Below, one piece after another: positions 50,123-60,647 of a DNA stretch of 64,000 nucleotides (position 1 is its first letter; every line of letters starts with the position of its first letter). The stretch spans positions 82,141 through 146,140 of IMG/VR virus record IMGVR_UViG_3300033146_003848; one strand, written 5' to 3'. This DNA is from a virus. The notes under the pieces were generated by a model that was given only the letters and a program-made list of their open reading frames with translations, made no database searches and had not been told where the DNA came from. The translations under genes were made by a program, and so were the position numbers.

Positions 50123-53100
50123 ATGGCAAGCGTAAAACAATCTCCAGGGATTTTTGTCAGAGAAATCGATAATACCATCTCAATTCAACGACCAGGTGCT
50201 GGTGGAATTGGGATTAGTGTTCGATTAAACAAAGGACCTATTGGAAAGCCAATTTATGTTAATAGTGAGAGAGAATTACTTGACAAAGGTGGGAGACCTA
50301 TACCAGGATTCAATTTAGTTTCTTGGCATTCAGTTGATAATATTCTTCTATATACTGGCAACGTAATGATGTCTCGTGTAGAGCATCTTGAAAGTGAATC
50401 AAGTCATACTAATTCAAACAGAATTTTTACTGTGAAAGTAAATAATGCTCAAATAGGACTTTGTTTGTCTGGTGATTCAGTAAAATTTAACTACAAAAAC
50501 GAATCTAGAGGTATGATTAACAATCGTACAGATTTTGCATCAGTAAATTCAACTAATGCGAATGATATTATTGGAGATGAAGAACTTGATTTCTCAACTC
50601 TTGATAATTCAATGTTTGTTGATAATGATGATACTGTAGATATGCTTACAGAAGATTCAGCATTCAATCTAAAGGCAAGAAATTTGAAAATTATCGAAAC
50701 TTTAAGTCCAAAACAGGTAGAATACTCAACGCTCGCAAATATAACCTCTGCTCCAAAATTAGAAAGAGGAGATGTTTACAATAGTCATGGAAAAATCAAT
50801 GCGATTGGTCATGATATATATGATGACTTTGTGATGATTGACTTTGCTCATGATGATGATAGAGATTTTTCAGCATTAAGTGGATTTGTTGTAAATCCTG
50901 TTGTGAATCCATATTTAGTTACTGTTACTTCTGCTGACTTTGGAGCAAACGGAACTATTTTAGAGTCTGGAAATGTTGTAAAAATCGTTCAAGATGATGC
51001 AGGAACAATAACAACTTTCTTTAGAGAAATTGAATATGCTTCAGGTAATACTTTCGTTGTTACTGAACCATTCCTCGAAGAATTTGTTGGTACTATAGTT
51101 ATGACTTTTGTGAAAAATGCTCTCACTCAACCTCTTGCTGATGCAACAATCTTAACAGGATCATATGATTTAACGTTTAGAGATTTCTCTCCTGCTCAAT
51201 TGTCTATAGGAACAAAACTATTCGTTGGGAATCATTCACCATTAACTGTAACTGCAATTAACGGAAACACTTCTGTAACTGTAGATATTGCTCCAACTGC
51301 TGATCTCACTCAAGTTGAATTTGCTTATTCTTTTGGTGAAATTGAATATGCTTCAGTTGCTGAAGGTGATATTCTTTATACTCCAGATGGAACAGTTGAA
51401 GTGATTTCTAAACATGCTGATACTACTCATACATCTAAACAAAGATTAATCGTGAAAGATATCGATGCTAGAGTGTCTGGTGGAGATCTTATTGCTCCTA
51501 TTCCAGTGAGTGATTGGAAAAATTTTAAATCAAGAATCGTAACATCCAATACTATAAATAAATCCAACAATGAATATTTCGTCAAAGTGAATGCGTTTGA
51601 TGGTATTATGAACGAAGAACGATTAATAAGTGGTAAAGCGATAGTTTCGAATGGTCAAATTGTTGTTCCATCAAATGCAATTTCTTCTGCATTAGTTGTA
51701 GGAGATACAATTTGTTTAGTTCAAGATGAAACACAATACTATAGAGAAGTTTTACTAGCAACTGATGATGGGACTAATGTAACTATTGACCTTATTGCTA
51801 ATGGTGAAATTGTTGGCAATACTACTAACGAGTTTCTACTTTATAAAACTAAAAATGCGGCTACTCCTATCGAAATAGATATTGTAAATGTTGCAACTGA
51901 TGGACTAAGTGCGACGTTCGTTGATACCGGTGCTGTTGAAAGTCTAATTACTGGGGGAAGTCGAGTATTAGTTAGAATTGTTGGAGCAACAGATGTAAAC
52001 ATCAGAGAAGTAGTATCTTACAATGCACCAGTTCTATTTTTTAATAAGCCTCTATCTAATGATATTATTTCTTCAGATTTTTCTACTATTCCGATAACAA
52101 TGTCATATTTTGCAACAGAAGAAACTCCATCTCAAGATTTAGTATTAGGTTCTCTAATTACTATGAGAGGATATACATTTGAGGATAGTCCTCAAGCCAT
52201 CGGAACAGCAAATCTCGAGTCATTCACTTGGGCAGGTGAAGCGAAAGTTTTATTCAAAGGTCTTTATAATAATGAAAGATATCTCCTTATTGAATTAACT
52301 GAGAATACTTGTGAAAGTATTGATACAAGTATATTATGTGTTGGTGAAGATAGTGCAGGTGAGAATTTTGGTGATTTTAAATCGAAATTAGGAACAAGTA
52401 ATTGGGCAAATCCTGCAGGACAAATATCTGAAATAATTAATTATGAAGATGTTCTTGTTTATGAATTCAATACTCTTATTAATTATGAAACTATTCTTAT
52501 TGTTAACGAAGATGTTAGTGAACTTAGAAAAGGAATAGAATTTAGATATACATATATCCCATCAACTTATGAGGATTACTCTAAAGTTAATGATGTGACT
52601 GGTCAACTTCATCTTTCTTCTGAATTCCTTAGAGTTGTTGCTGTAACTCCTGGAGCATGGTTTAACACTGATGGATATAAAATTGCAGTTTGTGATATGA
52701 GTCACTTAGATGATGAACTTGGTATCCCAAGCAACACAACTTCATTTAGAGATATGTTCGATTATATTGATGAGTCTGATAAATCACAATTAGCAATCGT
52801 TATTTTAGATAAAGATAATTATGTCGCTGAAAAATATATTGTATCTATTCATCCCGAATCTCAAGATGACGATGGTCTTTCTGCTTATTTACCAGAAGTT
52901 ATTAATAAAAAATCAACATTGGTTAGAATGTTTATTAATACTGCTACTTTCGAGACTGAAGGTCCTACCGCTTATGATATGAACTTTAATACTATTCAAC
53001 TTGTAGATATCGATGGTGGATACTCTTCTCTTAAATATGAAATCCCTAGATATGCATATAATAAAGAAAGAGGATCTAATTTCACTATTGTAACAACCAA

Positions 53101-54007
53101 TAATTATATAACCGATGAAGATGTTATTGTAGCCTATGATATATTTAGAGAAAAAGATGATATCGATCTCACATATCTTGTAGATGGCGAATGGGCTGGT
53201 AATAAATCAATTCAACATAGAATGATTGATATTTGTTATACTAGACATGATTCTATTGCAATATTAGGTCCTAATAAGAATGATGTTATTGGATATAGAA
53301 ATAAAGAAAGTGTGGAAAATAACCTAGTTGAATATGCGATGACTAATAATCCACTAACTACTGCCAACCAAGCATCTCAGTTTGGTGCATTCTTTGGTAA
53401 CTATAAACAAATCAAAGATCCATTTAATAACGTAGATGTGTGGATTCCTATATCAATCGATGTAGTCGGTCTAAATGCTTACGTAGATAACTATTATGAC
53501 CCATGGCATTCTACCGCAGGACTCAAAAGAGGAGTTCTAAAAAATGTGGTAAAATTGGCTTGGAATCCTAATGAGGGTAATAGAGATGGTATATATAAAG
53601 CCAAGATTAATCCTGTTGTAAACTTCAAGGGAGAAGGCAACTTGATTTGGGGTGTTCGTAGTTGCTATGCTCTTAAATCTGATTTGGGTGATATTTACAA
53701 TAGAAAGACTCTAAATTATATCGAAAAGAATCTTCAAGCGATGTTGAGAGTTGCTCTATTTGAAATGAATGATGCTGTAACAAGAAATCAGGTTGTTGCT
53801 ATTATAGAACCATTTTTGAAATCGATTCAAGCAAGAAGAGGACTTATTGATTACAAAATAGTTTGTGATACTTCAAATAATCCACCAAGTGTTGTTGAAG
53901 AAAACACATTAGTCGCTGACATTTTCTTAAAGATGGCACATGTTGTTGAATATATTGAATTAAATTTCATTATGACAAAAGCAAGTGCTGAATTCACTGA
54001 ATCTTAA
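50123..54007 (+). CDS. Contractile tail sheath protein, extra-long (1294 aa)
   Basis: N-terminus (SPGIFVREIDNTIS, then a GPIG turn) and C-terminus are those of myovirus sheaths: NPVVNFKGEGNLIWGVRS, then a helix with IEKNLQAMLRVALFEMND, and a final part with VVCDTSNNPP-like strand (IVCDTSNNPPS) followed by IELNFIM. T4 gp18 is 659 aa, so about 600 residues between (roughly 130-800) are inserted beta-rich domains that would decorate the tail surface. AGGAGG site, strong terminator behind. Codon use richer in preferred codons. Confidence 0.9.
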   Translation: MASVKQSPGIFVREIDNTISIQRPGAGGIGISVRLNKGPIGKPIYVNSERELLDKGGRPIPGFNLVSWHSVDNILLYTGNVMMSRVEHLESESSHTNSNRIFTVKVNNAQIGLCLSGDSVKFNYKNESRGMINNRTDFASVNSTNANDIIGDEELDFSTLDNSMFVDNDDTVDMLTEDSAFNLKARNLKIIETLSPKQVEYSTLANITSAPKLERGDVYNSHGKINAIGHDIYDDFVMIDFAHDDDRDFSALSGFVVNPVVNPYLVTVTSADFGANGTILESGNVVKIVQDDAGTITTFFREIEYASGNTFVVTEPFLEEFVGTIVMTFVKNALTQPLADATILTGSYDLTFRDFSPAQLSIGTKLFVGNHSPLTVTAINGNTSVTVDIAPTADLTQVEFAYSFGEIEYASVAEGDILYTPDGTVEVISKHADTTHTSKQRLIVKDIDARVSGGDLIAPIPVSDWKNFKSRIVTSNTINKSNNEYFVKVNAFDGIMNEERLISGKAIVSNGQIVVPSNAISSALVVGDTICLVQDETQYYREVLLATDDGTNVTIDLIANGEIVGNTTNEFLLYKTKNAATPIEIDIVNVATDGLSATFVDTGAVESLITGGSRVLVRIVGATDVNIREVVSYNAPVLFFNKPLSNDIISSDFSTIPITMSYFATEETPSQDLVLGSLITMRGYTFEDSPQAIGTANLESFTWAGEAKVLFKGLYNNERYLLIELTENTCESIDTSILCVGEDSAGENFGDFKSKLGTSNWANPAGQISEIINYEDVLVYEFNTLINYETILIVNEDVSELRKGIEFRYTYIPSTYEDYSKVNDVTGQLHLSSEFLRVVAVTPGAWFNTDGYKIAVCDMSHLDDELGIPSNTTSFRDMFDYIDESDKSQLAIVILDKDNYVAEKYIVSIHPESQDDDGLSAYLPEVINKKSTLVRMFINTATFETEGPTAYDMNFNTIQLVDIDGGYSSLKYEIPRYAYNKERGSNFTIVTTNNYITDEDVIVAYDIFREKDDIDLTYLVDGEWAGNKSIQHRMIDICYTRHDSIAILGPNKNDVIGYRNKESVENNLVEYAMTNNPLTTANQASQFGAFFGNYKQIKDPFNNVDVWIPISIDVVGLNAYVDNYYDPWHSTAGLKRGVLKNVVKLAWNPNEGNRDGIYKAKINPVVNFKGEGNLIWGVRSCYALKSDLGDIYNRKTLNYIEKNLQAMLRVALFEMNDAVTRNQVVAIIEPFLKSIQARRGLIDYKIVCDTSNNPPSVVEENTLVADIFLKMAHVVEYIELNFIMTKASAEFTES

Positions 54008-54021
54008 TCCAACATTCTAAT

Positions 54022-54051
54022 AAAAGAGGTCGAATTAACGACCTCTTTTTT
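54022..54051 (+). terminator. Intrinsic terminator after sheath gene
   Basis: AAAAGAGGTCG / CGACCTCTTTT stem, 6-nt loop, U-run to 54051. Confidence 0.9.
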
Positions 54052-54084
54052 ATATTAATTTCTTTTTTTATGATATATTATAAA

Positions 54085-55704
54085 ATGAACAAGAAAGAAT
54101 TGCAAAAATACGTTAAAAATAAACGAGGATTTGGACAGACACAATGGAAGAAGTTCCTAAGTAAGTCTGAATATGATAAAATCATAAAACATACTTCTTT
54201 TTTACCAAAAAATACTGATTGGACAACAATATTATTTTATTTTCAAGAAAATCTTAAATTAGAATTAAGATGTGATATTTGCAATAATGTTCTTGAAATA
54301 CGCAATCGAAATAAACCGGCTCCTATTTATTGTTCTATTGCTTGTAAAAATTCAAAAAAAGCAAAGGCAATAGAGAGTGAGAAAATTAAAAAAACAAAAT
54401 TGAAACGATATGGGTCCTCCACATATACTAATCCAGAAAAAGCAAAACAAACTAATTTAGAAAGATATGGAGTTGAAAACGTGGCTCAATCTGAAATAAT
54501 TAAAGCCCGAATGAAACAAACTAATTTAGAAAGGTATGGAGTTGAAAATCCTTGGCAATCCGAAGAGGTCAAGATGAAAATTAAGCAGACTAACATTGAA
54601 CTATATAATAAATCTTGTTATTTACATTCTCAAGACTATTTGAATAAAATGAAGAATATATATAACGAACAATATGGAGTTGATTGGTATAGTAGTAGTG
54701 ACGACTTTAAAAATAAATATCACAAAACTATACAAACAAAGTATGACTGTTCTCATTATTTTCAAAGTAATGAATTTTTAATTAAACAGAGAACTAATAA
54801 ATGGGAATCATTTCTTCAAGGATTAATTAGTGTGAATTTAATTCCATTATTCACAGAAGATGAATATTTAGAAATCAAATCTGAATATCAATATCAATGC
54901 ATATTGTGTAATGAAATTATAACAAGTGCTTCGGTAAATAAATATAAAATAAAATGTCCAAATCATAATAGAACTAGAACTCAATCAAAATATGAAACTG
55001 AAATAGAATTTTGGCTCACATCTCTGGGAATTTCATCAATAATGAACGAGCGATTTACATTTAATAAGAAAAATCTAGAATTAGATGTTTGGATTCCAGA
55101 TTTTCGAATCGGAATAGAATTTCATGGTCTATATTGGCACTCTAACACATATAAACATTCAAATTATCATTTAAATAAATATGAACATTTTAAAAATCTA
55201 GATATAAATGTTATTCAAATTTTTGAAAGTGATTGGATTCATAATAGAAACTGGGTCAAATCGTTCATTAGAGGACTATTAAATTTAAATGAAAATGTAT
55301 TAGGGACCTCTATCGAAAAAATTAGTTTTAACGTCGCTCAAGATTTCATTAATGATAATTATCAACATATGTTGGCTGATAATAATTATACTGGTATTTT
55401 TTTAAATACCGAATTAGTGTCAATTCATCATTTAAATGAAAATATTGTGGATTTATCCATAGATAAGTTAAATGTTCATGTTACAAATAGTTATAAATTA
55501 ATTTGTCAAGAATCGAACTGTTTTTTAAAAATAGACAATCGATTTGTAGATAAACAACAGTTAGAACCACTCACTGAGATATTAGATGTAAATCCAGTTC
55601 CATATTTAATCGATATGAAAGAAAAAACAATCACTAAGAGCGAAACATTAACTGACGATGATATGTTTATTTTCGATGCAGGACACAAAATATATAAAAT
55701 TTGA
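54085..55704 (+). CDS. Vsr/EDxHD-type homing endonuclease 1
   Basis: ~539 aa. Order: zinc-knuckle region (CDIC...CSIAC), four to five helical repeats of the form TNLERYGVEN-x-x-QS (residues ~110-235), second cysteine knuckle (CILC...CPNH), then the nuclease core: YETEIEFWL, LELDVWIP, GIEFHGLYWHS and QIFESDWIHN. The acidic, D and H residues resemble I-Bth0305I and Vsr nucleases. The C-terminal domain is shortened but keeps an end like IFDAGHKIYK. No clear ribosome site; ATG 54070 is an alternative. Sits just after the sheath terminator. Confidence 0.75.
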   Translation: MNKKELQKYVKNKRGFGQTQWKKFLSKSEYDKIIKHTSFLPKNTDWTTILFYFQENLKLELRCDICNNVLEIRNRNKPAPIYCSIACKNSKKAKAIESEKIKKTKLKRYGSSTYTNPEKAKQTNLERYGVENVAQSEIIKARMKQTNLERYGVENPWQSEEVKMKIKQTNIELYNKSCYLHSQDYLNKMKNIYNEQYGVDWYSSSDDFKNKYHKTIQTKYDCSHYFQSNEFLIKQRTNKWESFLQGLISVNLIPLFTEDEYLEIKSEYQYQCILCNEIITSASVNKYKIKCPNHNRTRTQSKYETEIEFWLTSLGISSIMNERFTFNKKNLELDVWIPDFRIGIEFHGLYWHSNTYKHSNYHLNKYEHFKNLDINVIQIFESDWIHNRNWVKSFIRGLLNLNENVLGTSIEKISFNVAQDFINDNYQHMLADNNYTGIFLNTELVSIHHLNENIVDLSIDKLNVHVTNSYKLICQESNCFLKIDNRFVDKQQLEPLTEILDVNPVPYLIDMKEKTITKSETLTDDDMFIFDAGHKIYKI

Positions 55705-55729
55705 CATTTATTGAAAAATATGATATACT
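55701..55729 (+). promoter_or_regulatory. Early sigma70-like promoter inside the late region
   Basis: TTGACA at 55701-55706, 17 nt, TATACT at 55724-55729 with TGA. Placed for the YdjM-like gene. Confidence 0.85.
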
Positions 55730-55763
55730 ATATTTGTGAGACATTTAATAATGGAGATGAGTT

Positions 55764-56294
55764 ATGGCAAATTTTAATATACATTTAATTTCAGGTGTAA
55801 TTGTGGGATCAGTAGTTGGAATGTTTCATGGTTTCCCAATATTCATACCGTTAATCGTAATAGGGAGTATATTGCCTGACATAGACTTGAAAACTTCAAT
55901 TCCGTCTAAACTATTCCAAGTCTCGTTAATTGGAGGAATGATTTTCGGTTGCTTTCATTATTGGACTAATTGGCAATATCAAGCATTGATTATAGGACTA
56001 GGACTAATTTCCATATTCATTCAATATGTACTATTAACTCATCGAGGAATTTTCCATAGTATACCTATGACTATACTATTAGGATTACTATTAGATCATA
56101 TCACTGGAAATTACTGGATGGGAATTTATTTATCATTAGGATATTTAACTCATTTGATAATAGATGAGAGTTGGGCTTTTGGGAAAACATCATTCGGCTC
56201 AGCAATGTCTGTATTTAAAAGACGATATTGGATTGAAAGTATTATTACTTACATTTTCATTATAGGATTAATATATGTGCGACTTCAAAGATAG
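55764..56294 (+). CDS. YdjM/DUF457-like membrane metal-dependent hydrolase
   Basis: 176 aa with about five hydrophobic helices. Motifs of the family: SILPDIDL (residues 36-43), HRGIFHS (92-98) and YLTHLIIDES (~126-135), which supply His and Asp metal ligands in the membrane. TGGAGATGAG site and its own early promoter, unlike the late genes around it. Family function in phages unknown; possible envelope change or superinfection exclusion (inference). Confidence 0.75.
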   Translation: MANFNIHLISGVIVGSVVGMFHGFPIFIPLIVIGSILPDIDLKTSIPSKLFQVSLIGGMIFGCFHYWTNWQYQALIIGLGLISIFIQYVLLTHRGIFHSIPMTILLGLLLDHITGNYWMGIYLSLGYLTHLIIDESWAFGKTSFGSAMSVFKRRYWIESIITYIFIIGLIYVRLQR

Positions 56295-57660
56295 AATAAA
56301 AAAATGTAGACGAGAAAATTATCTAACTGCGAATGAACGAACTCAATTATGGGAAGCAACTTCTTTTTTACCATCGAGTGCGAATTTTTTAGATCGCAAG
56401 TATCATATTATTAATGATTTTACCGATATTCAAACTAAATGTGCGGTTTGTCAATCGTGGATATCACTAGTGACTATTTCTCGAATTCCAACATTCTGTT
56501 CATCTCAATGTGAAACATCTAGTCTCGGACAAAATATAGCATTGAGTAAACGTAAGAAAACTAATATGAAACTATTTAATGCTGATTTTGCTCAACAAAC
56601 AATTGAAATTAAAGAAAAACAAAAGCAATCTTGTATCGAAAAGTATGGAGTTGCTCATCCATTACAAAACTCCGAAATTTTAGAAAAAATGAAACGCACT
56701 AATATACAACGATACGGGAAAGAAAATGTTTTTCAACTAGATAGTGTTAAAGAAAGTATAGTTAAAACTAACATCGAACGATTAGGAGTAAAACATTATA
56801 AACTTCACGATATCAAAAAGAAAGAATCTATAGAAAAGAAGCGTGTTAATTATTGGCAAACATTTCAAATTAACTTAAAAAAGAAAAAAATAATTCCAAC
56901 TTTCACAAAAAATGAGTATATCAAATATCAACATAATGATAATCTTGCAAAATCATTTAAATGTTTAATATGCAATCAAATCTTCCATACATACGCTCTA
57001 AATATTTACAACATTCATTGTCCTAGACATACAAATAAATCATCATACGAAAGAGAAATTCAAGAATGGATTATCAATGAATTAAAAATGTATCCTGAAA
57101 TGAATAAACGATTTGTTTTTAATGGAGTTAGACGAGAATTAGATTTTTATTTCCCACAACATTCATTTGGAATAGAATTTAATGGGATATATTGGCATTC
57201 TGAAAAATTTAAAGAAGAAGAATATCATTTAGAAAAATATTTATTGTTTAAAACGCAAAATATTAATATTATTCAAATTTTCGAAAGTGATTGGATTCAT
57301 AATTCCGAAAAAATGAAACTCATCATTGCATCATATTTAAATTTCAAAGTACTCAAAAATAATATAAAATTCATTCACTTAAATAATCATCATTGGAAAT
57401 TGTTATATTCTCCTCCATATAATAATTCCGATATTATATTATTTTTCATGCATCAATATTTACCGAAAAGTATTGAATGTGATATTAATTTACAATTTCC
57501 AATAGAACAATTATTATCCTTTTCTCCAATAAATATTATTTCTCCAAAAGCATTTTATTTTAATTATCGAGATGTGACATTAAATGAATGTCCAATTGAC
57601 GGTCAAGATTTAAAAGTGTATAATGTGGGATATCAAAAATGGAAATGGATTAGCCCATAA
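56275..57660 (+). CDS. Vsr/EDxHD-type homing endonuclease 2
   Basis: 461 aa. Knuckle CAVC...CSSQC, repeats of the KYGVAHPLQNS and RYGKENVFQ type, second knuckle, then YEREIQEWI, RELDFYFP, GIEFNGIYWHS and QIFESDWIHN. In the GIEF-H-G motif the H is N here. The C-terminal domain is much reduced but ends KVYNVGYQKW like the others. Starts 20 nt inside the YdjM-like gene with AGGA upstream; its 3' end overlaps the neck gene on the other strand. Confidence 0.75.
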   Translation: MCDFKDRIKKCRRENYLTANERTQLWEATSFLPSSANFLDRKYHIINDFTDIQTKCAVCQSWISLVTISRIPTFCSSQCETSSLGQNIALSKRKKTNMKLFNADFAQQTIEIKEKQKQSCIEKYGVAHPLQNSEILEKMKRTNIQRYGKENVFQLDSVKESIVKTNIERLGVKHYKLHDIKKKESIEKKRVNYWQTFQINLKKKKIIPTFTKNEYIKYQHNDNLAKSFKCLICNQIFHTYALNIYNIHCPRHTNKSSYEREIQEWIINELKMYPEMNKRFVFNGVRRELDFYFPQHSFGIEFNGIYWHSEKFKEEEYHLEKYLLFKTQNINIIQIFESDWIHNSEKMKLIIASYLNFKVLKNNIKFIHLNNHHWKLLYSPPYNNSDIILFFMHQYLPKSIECDINLQFPIEQLLSFSPINIISPKAFYFNYRDVTLNECPIDGQDLKVYNVGYQKWKWISP

Positions 57661-58396
57661 AAAATTTAACTGGCTTTGACCATTTAGTTAAAAGATCTTC
57701 TTCTAGTTTTTCTTTCTCTTGTATTGCTTCTTCGTAAATGGATTTACCGCTCAATTGAATTCCACCTGGCAAAGTCACATTATCGAATTTTTTCAAATTA
57801 TATCCCCATTGAAGTTTAATTAATGTGAATGTATAGTCTCTTAGCCAAATATCGTCCCATAAATCTGGAGTTACTTCAGGGTCAATAGCAATATGTCCAA
57901 CTACACCAATTACTCTATCTTTTTCGGGCATATTGTTGAGAGTCAATGTATGAGATAGTTGATTAAATGAAAACGAAATCTTTTCTCCAATTTGCATATT
58001 TAGTTGCTTTAAATACTGATATGCTAATTGAATTGTAACAATATCGAATTGCGATAATCGCATTCCGATGGACTGTTTCATTTGGTAATCCATTGAAAAC
58101 ATACTAGTATGATCATCAATTTCAAGGTAATATGTGACTCCTAGAACTTCTGGAGGAAGAACATATTCAGTTTGACCCTGTTTGGTATCCACTCTAATTA
58201 CCATTTCTTTATAGCCGAACATGTGTATTTGTCTAAATTCTTTGAGGGCTTCAGTAACACGATCTATACATTGAATCGGAGTAATATCAATTTCGATCAT
58301 TCCTCCTACTGGAGGTTGAAATATGTTATCTCCTCCTAATTTTCGTAATGACCAATCGATCAATTCAAACATATTTTCAGGTCTATGTAGTGACAT
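57650..58396 (-). CDS. T4 gp13-like neck protein
   Basis: 248 aa. N-terminal helix LIDWSLRKLGGDN followed by IEIDITPIQCIDRVTEAL fits the gp13 opening (RRLGAP, then IEINVxxxQxxDRIxEA). The end LIKLQWGYNLKKFDNVTLPG plus GIQLSGKSIYEEA matches the highly conserved gp13 C-terminal signature, including the final PxxFxxG. gp13 sits at the head-tail junction after packaging. ATG at 58396 behind GGAG; an imperfect late box TCTAAATA lies ~40 nt upstream. On the strand opposite to the sheath gene. Confidence 0.85.
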   Translation of the reverse strand: MSLHRPENMFELIDWSLRKLGGDNIFQPPVGGMIEIDITPIQCIDRVTEALKEFRQIHMFGYKEMVIRVDTKQGQTEYVLPPEVLGVTYYLEIDDHTSMFSMDYQMKQSIGMRLSQFDIVTIQLAYQYLKQLNMQIGEKISFSFNQLSHTLTLNNMPEKDRVIGVVGHIAIDPEVTPDLWDDIWLRDYTFTLIKLQWGYNLKKFDNVTLPGGIQLSGKSIYEEAIQEKEKLEEDLLTKWSKPVKFFMG

Positions 58397-58442
58397 TTTT
58401 TTCTCCAAATATTAATTAATATTACATGTGATTATTTAGAGG

Positions 58443-60002
58443 TTATTGTGAGTTTGTCCATCCTAGAACTTTATTGCCCGAATCATATATTCGGAGATAA
58501 TTATTATTCAACATATTTTGATATTCACTTAAGTCAGCATCGAAAATTTCTAATTTATCTTTTAATTTATGTTTTTGATATTTATTTCTGGATTCTAAGA
58601 ACAGGGTTCCAGTTTTGAAATAGAAATAATTAGGATCACTAACTCTCAATTCTACAAATCCATTCTTTATATATCCACTACCATCAAAGTATCGTAAGTC
58701 TACAAAACTAATGATATTTTTAGGATTCCAATTTCGTTTAAAATATTTTAATAATTTAGAGAATCCTCCTGTAACATGATGTCCTATTTTCGTACATGAT
58801 CTAATGTTCTCCCACTCAAAGGATTTATTAAATCTTGACATCCCAAAACTCATGAGTTGAACTAACATATCTTCGTAATACAATCCAAGTTTAACTTTTG
58901 CTCCACAAGAACCTTGCATGTGATTAACATCTAAGAATTTTCGATACTCATCATTCGGTATTTCTTTGATCACACACTTCCTTGCATATATGGATTTATT
59001 AAATCCCAATTTCGCAGTAATAATACTTTTTACAATATCAGGAGTATTAATCCACTCATTCTCAAACACTTGAATTAATGTTATTCCCAATTCTGTAAAA
59101 TGTCTCCATTTATCCATATGATACTTTTTTGGTTTCTTTTCATTATTATGCCAATATAAACCATGAAATTCTATTCCAATATTCTTAGATGGAATATATA
59201 CATCGAGTTCTAATGACTTACCATTATGAGAGAATCGATTATTCATTTCGATATCTAAATTAGAGTCTAATGTGAGAAGCCAATCTCTTATCTCCAATTC
59301 ATATTTCGATTTTACAATTTGACAAGAACAATTTATTAAATCGATGGAGATCCCTCGTTCTTCTTTTATTTTTAATGATACTTCATTATTACATTCTAGA
59401 CAATGGAAATTAATAATATCATTTGAATTATATTTAACATAATCTTCTTTTCTGAATTTTGGAATCAATGATTTTTCCGATAGTCTAGTCACAAATGATT
59501 CCCAATTATTCTCTCTAGAGGTTATTTTATTCTGTGAGGGATTATTATACGTTTCAGATTCATATTTCATTAAACATGTTTGTTTGGCTTTTTCAGAATT
59601 CCTATAATGGGGATCAGCATACTTCTTCTGCTTACTTTCTGATATTAAATCCGCGTGATCATTTTTCATTTCTTGTGTCTTTGCATTCCAAGATTTTAAC
59701 TGTTGCTCTCGTTGATATTGTTTACCAATACTTGATTGAAAACATTTAGTGGAGCAAAATACTGAAACCGCATTATTGCGATTTTTAATTTTTATTTCAT
59801 TATTACAATTTAAACATATAATTGGCTCTGAAATGTTTTTTTGAAAATATCCCACTCGTTGAGCAAATGATACATCATCATCTAAAAATTTAGTGAATGA
59901 TAATACTATTTCATACTCTTCATCACTAAGAACTTTGCTCCAACCAAATTGATTTTTTACTTTGAGATCTTTAATAATTGTTTGTAAATTTGATATACTC
60001 AT
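58443..60002 (-). CDS. Vsr/EDxHD-type homing endonuclease 3 (complete)
   Basis: 519 aa. Knuckle CLNC...CSTKC, fewer KxxxxxYNNPSQN-type repeats, second knuckle CLEC, nuclease core YELEIRDWL, LELDVYIP, GIEFHGLYWH, QVFENEWIN. It keeps the full C-terminal domain: CVIKEI, NHMQGSCGA, GLYYEDMLVQLMSFG, VTGGFSKLL, SFVDLRYFDGSGY, and ends RIYDSGNKVLGW. Most complete of the four. The ATG at 60002 follows GGAAA; 60014 is an alternative. Lies between neck and tube genes, all on the - strand. Confidence 0.8.
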   Translation of the reverse strand: MSISNLQTIIKDLKVKNQFGWSKVLSDEEYEIVLSFTKFLDDDVSFAQRVGYFQKNISEPIICLNCNNEIKIKNRNNAVSVFCSTKCFQSSIGKQYQREQQLKSWNAKTQEMKNDHADLISESKQKKYADPHYRNSEKAKQTCLMKYESETYNNPSQNKITSRENNWESFVTRLSEKSLIPKFRKEDYVKYNSNDIINFHCLECNNEVSLKIKEERGISIDLINCSCQIVKSKYELEIRDWLLTLDSNLDIEMNNRFSHNGKSLELDVYIPSKNIGIEFHGLYWHNNEKKPKKYHMDKWRHFTELGITLIQVFENEWINTPDIVKSIITAKLGFNKSIYARKCVIKEIPNDEYRKFLDVNHMQGSCGAKVKLGLYYEDMLVQLMSFGMSRFNKSFEWENIRSCTKIGHHVTGGFSKLLKYFKRNWNPKNIISFVDLRYFDGSGYIKNGFVELRVSDPNYFYFKTGTLFLESRNKYQKHKLKDKLEIFDADLSEYQNMLNNNYLRIYDSGNKVLGWTNSQ

Positions 60003-60074
60003 TATATTTTCCATTAAAAAATATTATTCAATATAATATATCACGAAAATGGAATTTTTAAATTGTTTTTATCC

Positions 60075-60647
60075 TTATTCAGGAATTACAGAGTCTGGGA
60101 GACCGGCAATATCTAAGGGTGCCATATCGAGTCTTGACCAGGCATCCATTGCAAAAGTAACATCATATGTGACAACAGTATCATCATTGGCTTGATCGAG
60201 AGCAATGTCTGTCAATTCAAATGGAAACACATTAATTAATTTATAAATTCCTATTGGAACATCAACTCCAGGAGCCAACATGAAAATCTCCAAATCCTTA
60301 TTAATAGCCGGAGTAATCATACCGAAACCAGTGAGATTGTCCGCAAGAACTCCCATCCAGGCTTCAATAGCAGTTCTAGTTGAATATGTGATATCTTCTT
60401 GCATGGTTACTTTCCAATCGTCAAATTTTGGTATAGTTCCATTATAATATAACTCTCTCCCACGAAATTTAATCGGAATCTTACTTACTTTTTTCCCTGG
60501 TATACTAGAGGTCTTACAATTAACCATCTTTACATTTGGAATTCCTGTGATCCAGAAGTTATATGCAAGTAGTGGATGCACGAACTGAGCCTTAACGTTG
60601 GCTATTCCCATACGATATGGATTGGCAGTATTTGGATTAAAAGCCAT
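60075..60647 (-). CDS. T4 gp19-like tail tube protein
   Basis: 190 aa (T4 gp19 is 163). Opens with NPYRMGIAN; HPLLAYNFWITGIPNV and then KTSSIPGKKVSKIPIKFRG and YNGTIPKFDDWKVTMQED match the tube fold (entry strand, GxxxxV kink, tail-tube loop WxVTxxxD), ending in a beta sandwich with YDVTFAMDAWS. Ring subunits stack inside the sheath. ATG at 60647 behind AAGGAGA; late promoter box upstream. Confidence 0.9.
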   Translation of the reverse strand: MAFNPNTANPYRMGIANVKAQFVHPLLAYNFWITGIPNVKMVNCKTSSIPGKKVSKIPIKFRGRELYYNGTIPKFDDWKVTMQEDITYSTRTAIEAWMGVLADNLTGFGMITPAINKDLEIFMLAPGVDVPIGIYKLINVFPFELTDIALDQANDDTVVTYDVTFAMDAWSRLDMAPLDIAGLPDSVIPE

